From Geodermatophilus sabuli (lineage in GTDB: Bacteria > Actinomycetota > Actinomycetes > Mycobacteriales > Geodermatophilaceae): 64,000 nt of DNA. This document shows, one piece after another, positions 43,579 through 52,289 of this stretch. The notes below the pieces were generated by a model. The model did no database searches, was not told the origin of the DNA, and was given only the letters and a program-made list of their open reading frames with translations. A program made the translations under genes and the position numbers. The stretch's first letter is position 1, and every line of letters begins with the position of its first letter. The DNA lies in contig NZ_OBDO01000004.1 in NCBI RefSeq assembly GCF_900215145.1, positions 248,001 through 312,000 on the forward strand, given 5' to 3'.

Positions 43579-43605
43579 CAGGGCGCCCACGTCGTGGGCG
43601 CCCTG
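43579..43605. terminator. Hairpin terminator
   Basis: A perfect 12-bp stem (43579-43590 with 43594-43605) has a 3-nt loop. It lies about 100 bp upstream of the minus-strand small gene, so it probably ends a transcript arriving from the right on the minus strand. Confidence 0.6.
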
Positions 43606-44232
43606 TCATCGTTCATGGGCCAGTCCTGCCCGACCTGGCTGGTGTCGGACGCCGACCGCTCGGGGGACGGCGTGTCGTCCTGGTCCCACGCCAGGGCTGC
43701 GGTGAGCAACTCCTCGCCCGACCCGGAGCGGCACGCTGTAGGCGTAGAAGTCGTACCGGGCGTGACTTCATCGCCCCGAGCACTCGGGCGGACCAGAACG
43801 GTCGTGAGCCCACCGACCTGCGCCGGCGCGGCGTCGGTGGCGTTCCCGGTGTCGGGGTAGTCGCCGCTGCCCTCGGACAGGGGGGCACCGTCGTCGGCCA
43901 CGTCCGTGCTCGGTGAATCCTCGGGGGCATGCGCGCTGCCGCCGCGGCGGACGACGGCGCGCTCCTGCTCCATCCGCTCGAGGAGCGCCCATCGCCACCC
44001 GCGGCGCCCACCCACCCATTCGCCCCGGCCACGGCGTGAAGAGCGGAGCAAGCCATGCCGTCCACCCTGTCCGCGGCGCGACAGTGGCGCCCGCTGTCGA
44101 AGCACCAGCGGAAGGAACGACCAACTGTCCGCATCCCTGGGCGCCGGTCGTCCGGAAGAGAGGTCATCAGCAACCCACGGAAGAGATCGTCGGAACGCCG
44201 GCGGCCACCATGACGCGCAAGGAGATCGCACC
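43606..44232. other. Gap with a possible minus-strand relic
   Basis: On the minus strand a frame from an ATG near 43973 reads MEQERAVVRRGGSAHAPEDS and then an acidic Thr/Ala/Pro-rich stretch. Third positions stay GC-rich for about 70 codons and then drift. It would end near the hairpin at 43.6 kb. There is no clear ribosome-binding site or family. Nothing else in this interval is supported. Confidence 0.3.
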
Positions 44233-44481
44233 ATGAGCATGACCAGCACCGACGCCGCAACCGGCTTGCGGGACATCAAGAGCCACGAGAAGACCAGCTT
44301 CGCCGACCTCGGCAAGGAGATGTGGGCCTACCTGACCGGCAAGGGCGCCGCAATCAACTACGAGTTCGTCGACATGGTCGTCGAGGTGCCTCGCGAGACC
44401 GGGCCGGATGCCCCCCGCGCCGTCTGGCGGCTCAACGGCACCCTGCGCATCACGACCGCCGAGAACGCCAGCCGGGGATGA
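44233..44481 (+). CDS. Small conserved hypothetical protein (82 aa)
   Basis: The ATG has AAGGAG 9 nt upstream. The protein contains S-F-A-D-L-G-K-E-M-W-A-Y-L-T-G-K-G-A-A-I and then a beta strand YEFVDMVVEVP followed by AVWRLNGTLRIT. This alternation suggests a small alpha/beta protein of cytoplasmic type. I do not recognise the family. Its stop overlaps the ATG of the next gene (ATGA), so both are coupled. Confidence 0.7.
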   Translation: MSMTSTDAATGLRDIKSHEKTSFADLGKEMWAYLTGKGAAINYEFVDMVVEVPRETGPDAPRAVWRLNGTLRITTAENASRG

Positions 44482-44909
44482 CGGACCCACGCGGCCCGGT
44501 GCACCTGTCCGGTGAGCTGTCGCTGGAGGTGGACGGGGCGGGCGTGCAGGTGCACGCCGACGGCGCGGACGTGCGGATCGTCGCCGAGGACGTCGGCGCC
44601 TTCGTGATGCGGGTCCGAGAGGCGGCGACCGCACGGAGCGGGGTGGCGCCCGGCCGCCGGGATCTGGGCGGGCTGGCCGAGGCCCTGGCCGCCTCCGGGT
44701 TCACGGCGCACCTGGAGTCCCCCACGCGCCCGGTGGCCGTCGCCGGTGCCGGCGTCGACTCGCCGGCCGGGGGACTGCTGCTGGGCACCCGGCGGGTACG
44801 GCCCCGCGCGGCCGTGGTGGTGATCGCCGTCGGCCGCGGCCGCCGGCCGCTCGCCGCGGGCGCCGTAGCGGTGGTGCTGGCGACCGTCCTCGCCCGCCGA
44901 CGCCGCTGA
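44478..44909 (+). CDS. Hypothetical protein with C-terminal hydrophobic helix (143 aa)
   Basis: Start ATG overlaps the previous stop. Strands VHLSGELSLEVDGAGVQVHADG and IVAEDVGAFVMRV suggest a beta domain over the first 60 residues. A helical part (GLAEALAASGF) and a C-terminal hydrophobic segment (AAGAVAVVLATVLA) end in RRRR, which could anchor it in the membrane with the tail inside. No family recognised. A long hairpin begins at its stop codon. Confidence 0.65.
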   Translation: MTDPRGPVHLSGELSLEVDGAGVQVHADGADVRIVAEDVGAFVMRVREAATARSGVAPGRRDLGGLAEALAASGFTAHLESPTRPVAVAGAGVDSPAGGLLLGTRRVRPRAAVVVIAVGRGRRPLAAGAVAVVLATVLARRRR

Positions 44910-44942
44910 CAGGCGCGGCCGGTCATCGAACCGGCCGCGCCT
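44909..44942. terminator. Bidirectional hairpin terminator
   Basis: A 14-bp perfect stem (44909-44922 with 44929-44942) with a 6-nt loop sits between two convergent genes whose stops are at 44909 and 44973. Confidence 0.75.
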
Positions 44943-44972
44943 GACGGGCCCGTCACCGGCCGGCGTCCTCCC

Positions 44973-45752
44973 TCACCGCGGTGACGACGACCGCTCCTCT
45001 GCGAGTCGGCGGGCGAACAGTGGCGGCAGGTAGCGGAGCATCAGGGCCGACCACACCAGGTGCGTGAGCATGGGCGCCTGGATCCCCCCGGTGACCCGGC
45101 GCTGCTGCGCGAAGAGCAGACCCATCGGAACGCTCGCCAGCACCAGCGCCGGGTTGCGGGTGGCGGTGGTGGCCAGCCCGTAGACCGCGGTCGAGGCGAG
45201 CACCGGCCGGGTCGCGCCCGCCGCCGCGTAGACCGAGCCGCGGAAGAACACCTCTTCCGCGACGCCGTTGGCCAACGTGGTGGTGAGGACCAGCGGCGTC
45301 GTCCCCTGGTCGGCGTAGCGGAGCACCGACCCGATCGCCCGTTCCAGGACCGGGATCCGGCGGGCGACCAGCGCCGCGGCGTAGAAGGCCCCGAAGGCGC
45401 CGACCCCCGAGACGACCGGCGTGAGCACCGGGCGGCGCAGCTGCTCCCCGGGCCCGAACATCCGTCCCAGGTGCAGCGGACCGGATGCCAGCCCACCGAC
45501 CACCCAGGTGCCGGCGACCCCGAGGGTCAGCCAGTAGAACCGGGGTGAACCCGGCGGCGTCGACAGCGACACCCCCAGCAGCGAGGCGCCGGTGACCGCG
45601 GTGGCGCCGGTGACCCGCCGGCGGCGCCGGAAGGCCTCGTCGCTCTCCCAGTGGTCCCGCGGCACGCTCCGCAGCAGTGGCCCGGCCACCCGCCGGACCC
45701 GGGCCCGCACGGCAGCGAGCCCGGTCAACGCCGCGCTCCGCGGCTCAGCCAT
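44973..45752 (-). CDS. CPBP-family intramembrane protein (Abi family), one motif altered
   Basis: I chose the ATG at 45752 because longer frames upstream are shadows of the reductase gene. 259 residues with about six TM segments. Motif 1 of CPBP proteases is intact (VAEEVFFRGSVY: E166, E167, R171) and a late histidine is present (T-H231-L-V-W). The middle motif, usually F/Y-x-x-x-H, reads YGLATT, so one expected histidine is missing. The protein may be an inactive membrane scaffold or a divergent protease. CPBP proteins process membrane peptides or act in bacteriocin immunity. Its start overlaps the reductase stop by 28 bp. Confidence 0.75.
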   Translation of the reverse strand: MAEPRSAALTGLAAVRARVRRVAGPLLRSVPRDHWESDEAFRRRRRVTGATAVTGASLLGVSLSTPPGSPRFYWLTLGVAGTWVVGGLASGPLHLGRMFGPGEQLRRPVLTPVVSGVGAFGAFYAAALVARRIPVLERAIGSVLRYADQGTTPLVLTTTLANGVAEEVFFRGSVYAAAGATRPVLASTAVYGLATTATRNPALVLASVPMGLLFAQQRRVTGGIQAPMLTHLVWSALMLRYLPPLFARRLAEERSSSPR

Positions 45753-46666
45753 CCGCTGCGCCGCTCCCCCGCCTGCCGTCGGCGTTCTCGTGCCCGTTCG
45801 ACCAGCGCGGTCATCACCATCTCGTCGTAGTCCATCGGCTCGAAGGGCACTACCGAGCGGATGGCGTCGTCGGTGACGACCACCTCGTTGGTCATGGAGT
45901 CGATGAGCGAGCGGCCGGTGGCCACGTCGACGTCGGTGACCAGGGCCAGCCAGCGCGAGGACAGCTGCGGGCTGAGCAGCGGCACGGGGACGACGAACAG
46001 GTGCCGGTTCTGGATCTCGGCGACCCGGATCATCATCTGCAGGTAGGTGAGCACATCGGGGCCACCCACCTCGAACACCCGCCCGGCGGCCTCCGGTGCG
46101 TCGAGGACCCCGACCAGATACCGGACGACGTCGGCGACCGCGATCGGCTGCGTCCGCGTGCTCACCCACCGGGGGGTGACCATGGCGGGCAGGTGCGCCA
46201 CGAGCTGGCGGGTGAGCTCCCAGGACACCCCGCCGTGGCCGACGACGATGCCCGCGCGCAGCACCGTCACCGGAACGCCGGTGCCGCCCAGGAGCCGCTC
46301 GACCTCACGGCGGCTGCGAAGGTGCCGGGACAGCTGGTCACTGTCCTGGCCCAGGCCGCCGAGGTAGATGATCCGGTCGACCCCGGCCGCGGCCGCGGCC
46401 CGGGCGAAGGTGCGCGCCGCCTCGGCGTCCTTGCGCTCGAAGTCCGGGTCGTCGAGGGAGTGCACCAGGTAGTAGGCGACCTCGCAGCCTTCGAGTGCCT
46501 CCCGCAGCGATCCCTCCTCCCCGACGTCTCCGGCGACCGGGTGGCCGGCCCCCTCGTAGCGCTCGGGGCGTCGGGTCATCGCGCGGACCTCGTGGCCTTC
46601 CCCGTCGAGCGCGGCGACCAGCCGGCTGCCCACGAACCCCGACGCGCCAGTGACCAGGATCCTCAC
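45725..46666 (-). CDS. NmrA/SDR-type NAD(P)-binding reductase or epimerase
   Basis: A 313-residue Rossmann protein. The dinucleotide motif is ILVTGASGFVGSRLV at the N-terminus, followed by AYYLVHSL and RIIYLGGLG, the atypical SDR pattern in which the YxxxK pair is lost. AGIVVGHGGVSWEL and PIAVADVVRYLVGVL are typical of the YbjT/SDR group that contains NmrA-like regulators and quinone reductase-like proteins. The substrate is unknown. It starts the two-gene unit with the CPBP protein. A palindrome 70 bp upstream may control it. Confidence 0.8.
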   Translation of the reverse strand: MRILVTGASGFVGSRLVAALDGEGHEVRAMTRRPERYEGAGHPVAGDVGEEGSLREALEGCEVAYYLVHSLDDPDFERKDAEAARTFARAAAAAGVDRIIYLGGLGQDSDQLSRHLRSRREVERLLGGTGVPVTVLRAGIVVGHGGVSWELTRQLVAHLPAMVTPRWVSTRTQPIAVADVVRYLVGVLDAPEAAGRVFEVGGPDVLTYLQMMIRVAEIQNRHLFVVPVPLLSPQLSSRWLALVTDVDVATGRSLIDSMTNEVVVTDDAIRSVVPFEPMDYDEMVMTALVERARERRRQAGERRSGWLSRGARR

Positions 46667-46734
46667 CGGCGCAGGGTGACCCGGGTGAGCGGTCGGCGCG
46701 AATCGTCCGGCGCCGGCGGCGGACCCATGTCAGC

Positions 46735-46750
46735 CGTGAATCCATTCACG
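46735..46750. promoter_or_regulatory. Palindromic operator candidate
   Basis: CGTGAAT-CC-ATTCACG, a perfect 7-bp inverted repeat with 2-bp spacer, lies 69 bp upstream of the reductase start. A TetR- or MarR-type repressor site is plausible; no such regulator is adjacent. Confidence 0.45.
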
Positions 46751-47000
46751 CCAGTCGAGGCGTGTGCGGAGTCCACGAGGCACTGGCTGGGTTGCCGGTC
46801 CCCCGCCGTGCGCCGCCTCCAGCAGCGTCGTGCGGCTCCCGTCACCGCGTTGGCAACAGGTGGCCGATCCGGATACCAGCGACCGGTGACGACGCCAGAG
46901 AGGCCGACGCCCGGACGCGATCTGGCGACCGCCGTGAGCGCCGACGGCTCGCCACGAGTCCTCAGTGGAGCCGTCCGAGTCGGAGATGACGACGGCCGAG

Positions 47001-47198
47001 TCACAGAGGGACTCGGACGCCGGCGTTCCAGGAGTCGAGGATCCTGTCGATCCGCGCCCGGCAGTTCGCGACCTCCCCGCGCGCGGTAGGCGTGTCCTTG
47101 TGGCGCAGGGCCGCGGTGGCGGCCGCCAGGTCCAGGCGGGCCAACTCGAACTCCACGAGGAGGACGTCCGGGGCGCCGTCCGTAGTCATCACGCTCAT
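47001..47198 (-). CDS. Small helical protein (65 aa)
   Basis: The ATG at 47198 has GGAG 13 nt upstream; a second ATG at 47189 is possible. The product is one long helical hairpin: DVLLVEFELARLDLAAATAAL, then ARGEVANCRARIDRILDSW, ending VRVPL. It resembles short heptad-rich actinobacterial proteins of unknown function. It stands alone between the reductase and a 650-bp gap. Confidence 0.55.
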   Translation of the reverse strand: MSVMTTDGAPDVLLVEFELARLDLAAATAALRHKDTPTARGEVANCRARIDRILDSWNAGVRVPL

Positions 47199-47845
47199 GG
47201 CCGGTCTTCGTCTCCGCCGGTGGGCGCGGATGCATCGGCTTCGCTTCGGTGCCTGTCGCCGCCTGTGCTCCGCCTGGGCGATTCACCACCCCGGGTGTCC
47301 AGGCCCCCTTCGGCATCTGGTCGATCGACGCCGTCCGGCGCCTGTCCTGGCCTTTCGATACGCGCCATCCAGTCAGATCCGTCGCCGTCCAGACCGCGTT
47401 GCTGTACCGGTTGCTGTAGTGCCCCCACGCGCTCGAGCGTGTCATCCGCTCGACTTCGCCGCGGACTCTCGCGGTCACCCGCCCCTCCCGGCCCACAGGA
47501 ACGCATCAGGAGTCCGGCCTCTCCTGATGTCAGTTGGCGGCGGCGCGGTAGGCCTCGATCACCTCGTCTGCTCCGGGCGACACTCCCTGTCGGCGCAGTA
47601 GGCCAGCTCTGACATCTCGGCGCCTCCGTCGCTTGCCCCCCGCACTGACGTGCAGGCACCCCGAAGCCATGCCGCATCGGGGTCGCCGCCCGTGTAGCGC
47701 AGGCGCGCGGATGGGCGGCCGCGGCGAAGAGCGCGCGAATCAGCTGTTGGAGGTTGCATGCGATGGCAACAGCCGCTGCGACCACCCGCGGGCCGCGCCA
47801 TGGCCGCCATCCAACCCGCGCTGCGCCGAGCCGCCGAGGTGTCAG
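47199..47845. other. Gap with gene debris
   Basis: On the minus strand near 47585-47530 a clean coding tail reads LLRRQGVSPGADEVIEAYRAAAN before a stop, without a recognisable front part. At 47393-47455 the minus strand encodes MTRSSAWGHYSNRYSNAV, a motif repeated near 61.35 kb. At the DNA level TACAGCAAC occurs twice, 3 bp apart. No intact gene is supported. Confidence 0.35.
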
Positions 47846-48060
47846 CGTGTCGTGCGGGCGTCGGTCATCGATGAGGTCGAGCCGCGGATCCGGGCGCTAC
47901 TGCGGGCGTTTCGACGATCCCGTCGACGGTGATCGCCGAGCGGATCCCCTGGATCCGGTCATGACCGCGCTGAAGAACCGGGTGGCCGACCTGCGGCGAG
48001 GTGTATCTGCGGCCGAATCCGGCGTCCCAAACGGCATGTGTGGCCGGCGAGATTTCCCAG
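47846..48060 (+). pseudogene. Relic of an IS21-family transposase (istA)
   Basis: Three frames read in order give a recognisable IstA segment: RVVRASVIDEVEPRIRALLRA, then TIPSTVIAERIPWIRS, then MTALKNRVADLR, and finally VYLRPNPASQTA-x-VAGEIS. This is the region just before the DDE domain of IS21 transposases. At least three frameshifts break it, and neither end of the element nor istB is present. It marks an old insertion upstream of the MFS gene. Confidence 0.7.
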
Positions 48061-48087
48061 TGACATCGACCACCGCCGCTTGCACAA

Positions 48088-48139
48088 GGTACCCCCGTGG
48101 GGTATCACTTACTGGTGCCCAGTACCCCGATGGGGTACT
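48088..48139. promoter_or_regulatory. Two tandem palindromic operators before the MFS gene
   Basis: Site 1 (48088-48106) and site 2 (48121-48139) share the pattern GTACCCC, 3-4 nt, GGGGTA(C/T) and have centres 33 bp apart, about three helical turns. The second is nearly a perfect palindrome. ATACCCC-GGGGTAT-type palindromes are typical targets of CsoR/FrmR-type repressors. Site 2 ends 35 bp before the start codon. Confidence 0.6.
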
Positions 48140-48174
48140 AGCCCATCGTCATCACAAGCACCAGGAGTTCTCGC

Positions 48175-49743
48175 ATGTCAGCCGCCTCGCCCGACCAGTC
48201 GCAGGCCTCCGCGGGTCGTCGGCTGGGCCTGTCCCTGCTGGTGATCGCCACTGCCCAGCTGATGCTGGTCCTCGACGACAGCATCGCCAACATCGCCCTG
48301 CCGAGCATCCAGGCCGACCTGGACGTCTCCGCGGCGAGCCTGCCGTGGGTGATCAACGCCTACGTCCTCGTCTTCGGGGCGCTGCTGCTGTTCGGTGGCC
48401 GGCTCGGTGACCTGTTCGGCCGGCGGCGAGTGCTGCGGACCGGGCTGGCCGTCTTCGTGGCCGCGTCGCTGCTCGGCGGCCTGGCGCCCAACACCGGCCT
48501 CCTGATCGCCGCCCGCGCCCTGCAGGGACTCGGCGCGGCGCTGGCCGCCCCGAACGCTCTCGCGCTGATCGCCACCACCTTCCCGACGGGCAAGCCGCGC
48601 AACTCCGCGATGGCCGCCTACGGCGCCATGTCCGCCGTCGGCATCGTCGCCGGCGTGCTGCTCGGCGGGGCGCTCACCGGCCTGCTCGACTGGCGCTGGG
48701 TCTTCTTCATCAACATCCCCATCGGCCTGGCCGTCCTCGCCGGCACCGCCGTCCTCGCCGAGGGCGGCCGCGGCCGCGGCCGGCTGGACACCCCGGGCGC
48801 GGTGACCGGCACCGGCGCGATGGTCGCCCTGGTCTACGGCATCACCCGCGCCGGCGAGCACGGCTGGACCGACCCCTTCACCCTGGCCGCGTTCGCCGCC
48901 GCCGTGCTGCTGCTGACCGTGTTCCTGGCGCTGCAGGCACGCACGGCCGAGCCGCTGCTGCCGCTGGGCCTGTTCGCCGACCGCAACCGGGCCGGCTCCT
49001 ACGCCACCATCCTGTTCATCGGCGCCGGCCTGATGGGCTCGTTCTACCTGCTGGCGCTGTTCCTGCAGCAGGTGCTGCAGTTCGGGGCCCTGGAGACCGG
49101 GGTGGCGTCGCTGCCGTTCGCCGCCGGCATCATCCTGGCCTCGGGCATCAGCTCCAAGCTGGTCGAGCGCCTCACACCGCGGGTCGTGGCCGCGCCCGGT
49201 TTGCTGCTCGCGGCGGGCGGCATGCTCTGGCTGTCCACGCTGACCGTGGACTCCTCCTACGTCGCGCACATCATGCCGGCGCTGTTCCTCACCTCGTTCG
49301 GCCTCGGCCTGGCGTTCGTGCCACTGACCCTGACCGCCGTGCACCGCGTCGCCGAGGACCGGGCCGGCGTCGCCTCCGCGCTGGTCAACACGGCCCAGCA
49401 GATCGGCGCCGCGCTCGGCCTGGCCGTGCTGACCACCGTCTCCACCACCGCAGCCGACGAGCAGCGGCCCGGTGCCGCCCAGGTGCTGCAGCAGGGCCTG
49501 GCTGTCGACGATCCCGGCGCCGTGGCCCGGGCCGGCGAGGCGCTGGCGCAGGGCTACACCACCGGCTTCCTCACCGGAGCCGGCCTGCTGCTGGCCGCCG
49601 CCATCCTCGTCGCCGCGACCGTGGCCACCCGGGGCACCCAGCGCGCCGCCGACCCGGCAGACGTCGCAGACGAGACCCGTCCGCGACGGCGGAGTCGACT
49701 GGCTGGTGAACAGTTCACAACCGCCAGCGGGAACCGGCGCTGA
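48175..49743 (+). CDS. MFS exporter, DHA2 (EmrB/QacA-type) family
   Basis: The ATG has AGGAG 7 nt upstream. The 522-residue protein has the 14 predicted TM helices of the DHA2 group. Motif A is GGRLGDLFGRRRVLRTG between TM2 and TM3, and LDDSIANIALPSIQADL in TM1 is the D1-type motif of this group. It probably exports drugs, dyes or toxic metabolites by proton antiport. The C-terminal tail is basic. Two palindromic operators directly upstream indicate tight repression, but the regulator gene is not adjacent. The next gene, HxlR-type, has its own apparent target. Confidence 0.85.
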   Translation: MSAASPDQSQASAGRRLGLSLLVIATAQLMLVLDDSIANIALPSIQADLDVSAASLPWVINAYVLVFGALLLFGGRLGDLFGRRRVLRTGLAVFVAASLLGGLAPNTGLLIAARALQGLGAALAAPNALALIATTFPTGKPRNSAMAAYGAMSAVGIVAGVLLGGALTGLLDWRWVFFINIPIGLAVLAGTAVLAEGGRGRGRLDTPGAVTGTGAMVALVYGITRAGEHGWTDPFTLAAFAAAVLLLTVFLALQARTAEPLLPLGLFADRNRAGSYATILFIGAGLMGSFYLLALFLQQVLQFGALETGVASLPFAAGIILASGISSKLVERLTPRVVAAPGLLLAAGGMLWLSTLTVDSSYVAHIMPALFLTSFGLGLAFVPLTLTAVHRVAEDRAGVASALVNTAQQIGAALGLAVLTTVSTTAADEQRPGAAQVLQQGLAVDDPGAVARAGEALAQGYTTGFLTGAGLLLAAAILVAATVATRGTQRAADPADVADETRPRRRSRLAGEQFTTASGNRR

Positions 49744-50000
49744 CAGCAACCGACCGTAGGAGCGTGCGCAGCTTCCTCACGCACCCGATACCCACCACTC
49801 CTCTTCAGCTTGTCGGTCGCGAGGGGTCCGTCAACGGGCGCCGTCGACAGTTCTGGGTGGCCTCCGACCCGGTGACGTCCACCCGGACATCACGCGCGTC
49901 GACCGTCGCAGACGGCAGACGCCGCACGCGGCAGAATTCGATGCAGTAGAGCCGCGCACGGGCCAGCCCGCCGGTCGTCGCGCAGCATACGATCGCCAGC

Positions 50001-50693
50001 GTGGGTGTCGCCGAGTACTGCCCCGTCTCCATGGCAGCCTCGGTGGTCTGTGAGCGATGGAACATACTCATCCTGCGCGAGATGCTCGCTGGCGCTCGCG
50101 GGTTCAACGACATCCACCGCGGTCTGCCAGGACTGTCACGCACCCTGCTGAGCCACCGCTTGCACACGTTGCAGCAGGCAGGACTTGTTGTCACCGCAGC
50201 CGCGGACGGATCCGGCAGGCAGGGCTACGAACTCACCGACAAGGGCGCGGATCTCCGCGGCCTGGTGATGGAACTCGGGGCATGGAGCGTTCGCTGGAGC
50301 TTTCCGAGACCTACCGATGATCAGCTCGACCCGCATCTGCTCTTGTGGCGCATGCAATCCGGACTCGCCCGGGAGAACCTGCCCGCCCGTCGCGTCACCG
50401 TGGAAGTCACCTTCGACCAGCAACCGCAACCGGTGCTGGGATGGCTGGTCCTGTGTGGTGAAGATTCCTCCGCCTGCATCCGGCATCCCATGTTCGCCGT
50501 GGATGTCCATGCTCGCGCCAGCTCGAGAGTCTGGCACGAATTGTGGTACGGACATCGCACCTGGCGACAGGCCCTCGCCACCAACGACCTCGTGCTGACC
50601 GGCGACGCGAAACTGTTGGCCGATTTCCCTGGCTGGTTCACGCTCAGCGCCTTCGCCGGCCGCGTCTCCGAAGTCCACTCCCCCGACGCCTGA
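50001..50693 (+). CDS. HxlR-family transcriptional regulator
   Basis: A 230-residue protein whose first 100 residues are a winged helix of HxlR/MarR type: CPVSMAASVVCERWNILILREML, GFNDIHRGLPGLSRTLLSHRL and LQQAGLVV. The C-terminal 110 residues form an SCP2-like or ligand-sensing domain (RVTVEVTFDQ, WLVLCGED). The GTG start lacks a clear Shine-Dalgarno. HxlR proteins sense oxidants, aldehydes or quinones. A perfect palindrome between this gene and the MBL hydrolase downstream is its probable operator. Confidence 0.8.
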   Translation: MGVAEYCPVSMAASVVCERWNILILREMLAGARGFNDIHRGLPGLSRTLLSHRLHTLQQAGLVVTAAADGSGRQGYELTDKGADLRGLVMELGAWSVRWSFPRPTDDQLDPHLLLWRMQSGLARENLPARRVTVEVTFDQQPQPVLGWLVLCGEDSSACIRHPMFAVDVHARASSRVWHELWYGHRTWRQALATNDLVLTGDAKLLADFPGWFTLSAFAGRVSEVHSPDA

Positions 50694-50709
50694 GTCAGCC
50701 CCCTCCCTT

Positions 50710-50732
50710 GGTGGTACAAAGTCTGTACCACC
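50710..50732. promoter_or_regulatory. Operator-like palindrome
   Basis: GGTGGTACA, 5 nt, TGTACCACC: a perfect 9-bp inverted repeat placed 17 bp after the HxlR-type stop and 31 bp before the MBL start. HxlR sites often contain GTAC-type half-sites. Confidence 0.65.
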
Positions 50733-50763
50733 TGCTGGCTGTGACCCGTGCCACGCTCTGGTC

Positions 50764-51447
50764 ATGCCGCCTGAGTTGCGCAAGGTCGCCGACGGGATCC
50801 ACGTCGGCGCTCTGTTCCCCCGCAGCGTCTTCAACACGGTGGTGATCGAGGGGCCCGAGGGCGACGTCGTCGTCGACGCCGGCTTTCCCTGGTCGCGGAA
50901 ACGCCTGGCCCACTTCCTGCGCGGGCGAGATGTGTCCGAGCATGTCGTCACCCACGCCCACGGCGACCACGTGGGAGCCACCGCATGGCTCTGCGAACAC
51001 ACCGGGGCTCCACTGGCCATGAGCGAGATCGAGGCCGACGACTTCGAGCACGGCGACATCGCCTGGCACGCGGGCGCCGGCGGCAAGTACTGGATCGCCC
51101 CACTCGGTCGCGCTCGCCGACACGTCGACCGGCGGCTCAAACGGGGCGACACCGTCGCCGGCTTCGAAGCCATCGCCCAGCCCGGGCACAGCCCCGGCCT
51201 CCTCGCCTTCTGGCGGGCGGCCGACCGGACCTTGATCGTCGGTGACGGGCCGATCAACCTCTCCCCAGACCCCACGAGTCCTCGGTGGCTGCACCTGCCC
51301 GCCAAGCTGCACCACAACCCGGCCGAGGCCGTGGCCTCGCGCAAGCGACTCACCGAACTCGAACCCGAACTGATCATCTCCACGCACGGTCATCCCGTCC
51401 GCGGCCTCGACCGGTGGCGGCAGGGAATTCACAAAGTGGCCCACTGA
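50764..51447 (+). CDS. MBL-fold metallo-hydrolase
   Basis: A 227-residue metallo-beta-lactamase-fold protein. VVTHAHGDHVG carries the zinc ligands H64, H66, D68, H69; AQPGHSPG gives the next histidine, IVGDGP the bridging aspartate and STHGHPV the last. The compact size fits the glyoxalase-II/lactonase-like group. The substrate is unknown; a quorum-signal lactone or thioester is possible. It follows an HxlR regulator and an operator palindrome, so it is likely induced by the regulator's ligand. Confidence 0.8.
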   Translation: MPPELRKVADGIHVGALFPRSVFNTVVIEGPEGDVVVDAGFPWSRKRLAHFLRGRDVSEHVVTHAHGDHVGATAWLCEHTGAPLAMSEIEADDFEHGDIAWHAGAGGKYWIAPLGRARRHVDRRLKRGDTVAGFEAIAQPGHSPGLLAFWRAADRTLIVGDGPINLSPDPTSPRWLHLPAKLHHNPAEAVASRKRLTELEPELIISTHGHPVRGLDRWRQGIHKVAH

Positions 51448-51608
51448 GGCCTGATGTCATCCGACCAGCGGATCGGTACTCCCTCCTGCACTTGCTGACA
51501 GATCCTCACGTTCGGCGACGGGGCGTTACGGCTGATCACCAAGCGCCTCGTCCGAGGTCAGAGCACCGCCGTCGACCCGGCACTCCCCCCGCGAGATCGG
51601 AGATCACA

Positions 51609-52289
51609 GTGAGCACGCCCAATGCTCGACTCGCCATGCAGATAGGCGGACGCGGGTTCCTTGAAGCGCATCCACCCAATGACGTCACCGGCGCCCGCTT
51701 CGAGGGCCGATTCGTCATCTACGGCATGATGAGTCATGGCAGTCCGATCTTCGGCGACGACGTGTCCCTGTTCGAGAGAGACTGCGCAGCGCAACACGGG
51801 CTAGGACCTGGAAGTGCCCATTTCGTTGCGATGCGCAGCGGCTTCGGCCTGGAGAGTTTCCACACGGGCGATGACGAATTCGTCGGACACCTGTACGCCC
51901 GGACGTCCGCACGCACACGCCTTCGCATCTACTTCGATCCCGCACCCGACGGGTCTCGGAGCTTCGAGGATCGCGACTCGTTCACCCGGGGCCAATTGAT
52001 TGGCACCTACCGCGCCGAGGAGTTCTTCCAGCTCGATGCTCGCGCAGGAGTGTTCAACACCCGGGTGAGCTACACCTTGATCGAGAGCTCGCCGTTCACG
52101 TTCATGGACACGACGGTGGATCTCGCAGAGGTCGCTCCGTCCATGACCGATCTGTCAGCGGGTCACGCTCCGGAAGACGCGCCCCGTCCCATTCCGATCC
52201 CCCATGGAGAGGAACCGTTCACCGACCGGGGTCCTGGCGTCTTCGCGCAACGCTTCCCGGTCGGCGGGGCCTGGCTCACCGTGGACTGA
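51609..52289 (+). CDS. Hypothetical protein (226 aa)
   Basis: The GTG has GGAG 6 nt upstream. The protein is beta-rich (RFEGRFVIYGM, RTRLRIYFDP, VFNTRVSYTLIESSPFTF) and has no Lys in most of its length, many Asp and Phe, and no signal peptide or TM segment. It could be a jelly-roll or lipocalin-like fold. I recognise no family. It lies 160 bp after the MBL gene on the same strand but has its own ribosome-binding site. Confidence 0.6.
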   Translation: MSTPNARLAMQIGGRGFLEAHPPNDVTGARFEGRFVIYGMMSHGSPIFGDDVSLFERDCAAQHGLGPGSAHFVAMRSGFGLESFHTGDDEFVGHLYARTSARTRLRIYFDPAPDGSRSFEDRDSFTRGQLIGTYRAEEFFQLDARAGVFNTRVSYTLIESSPFTFMDTTVDLAEVAPSMTDLSAGHAPEDAPRPIPIPHGEEPFTDRGPGVFAQRFPVGGAWLTVD

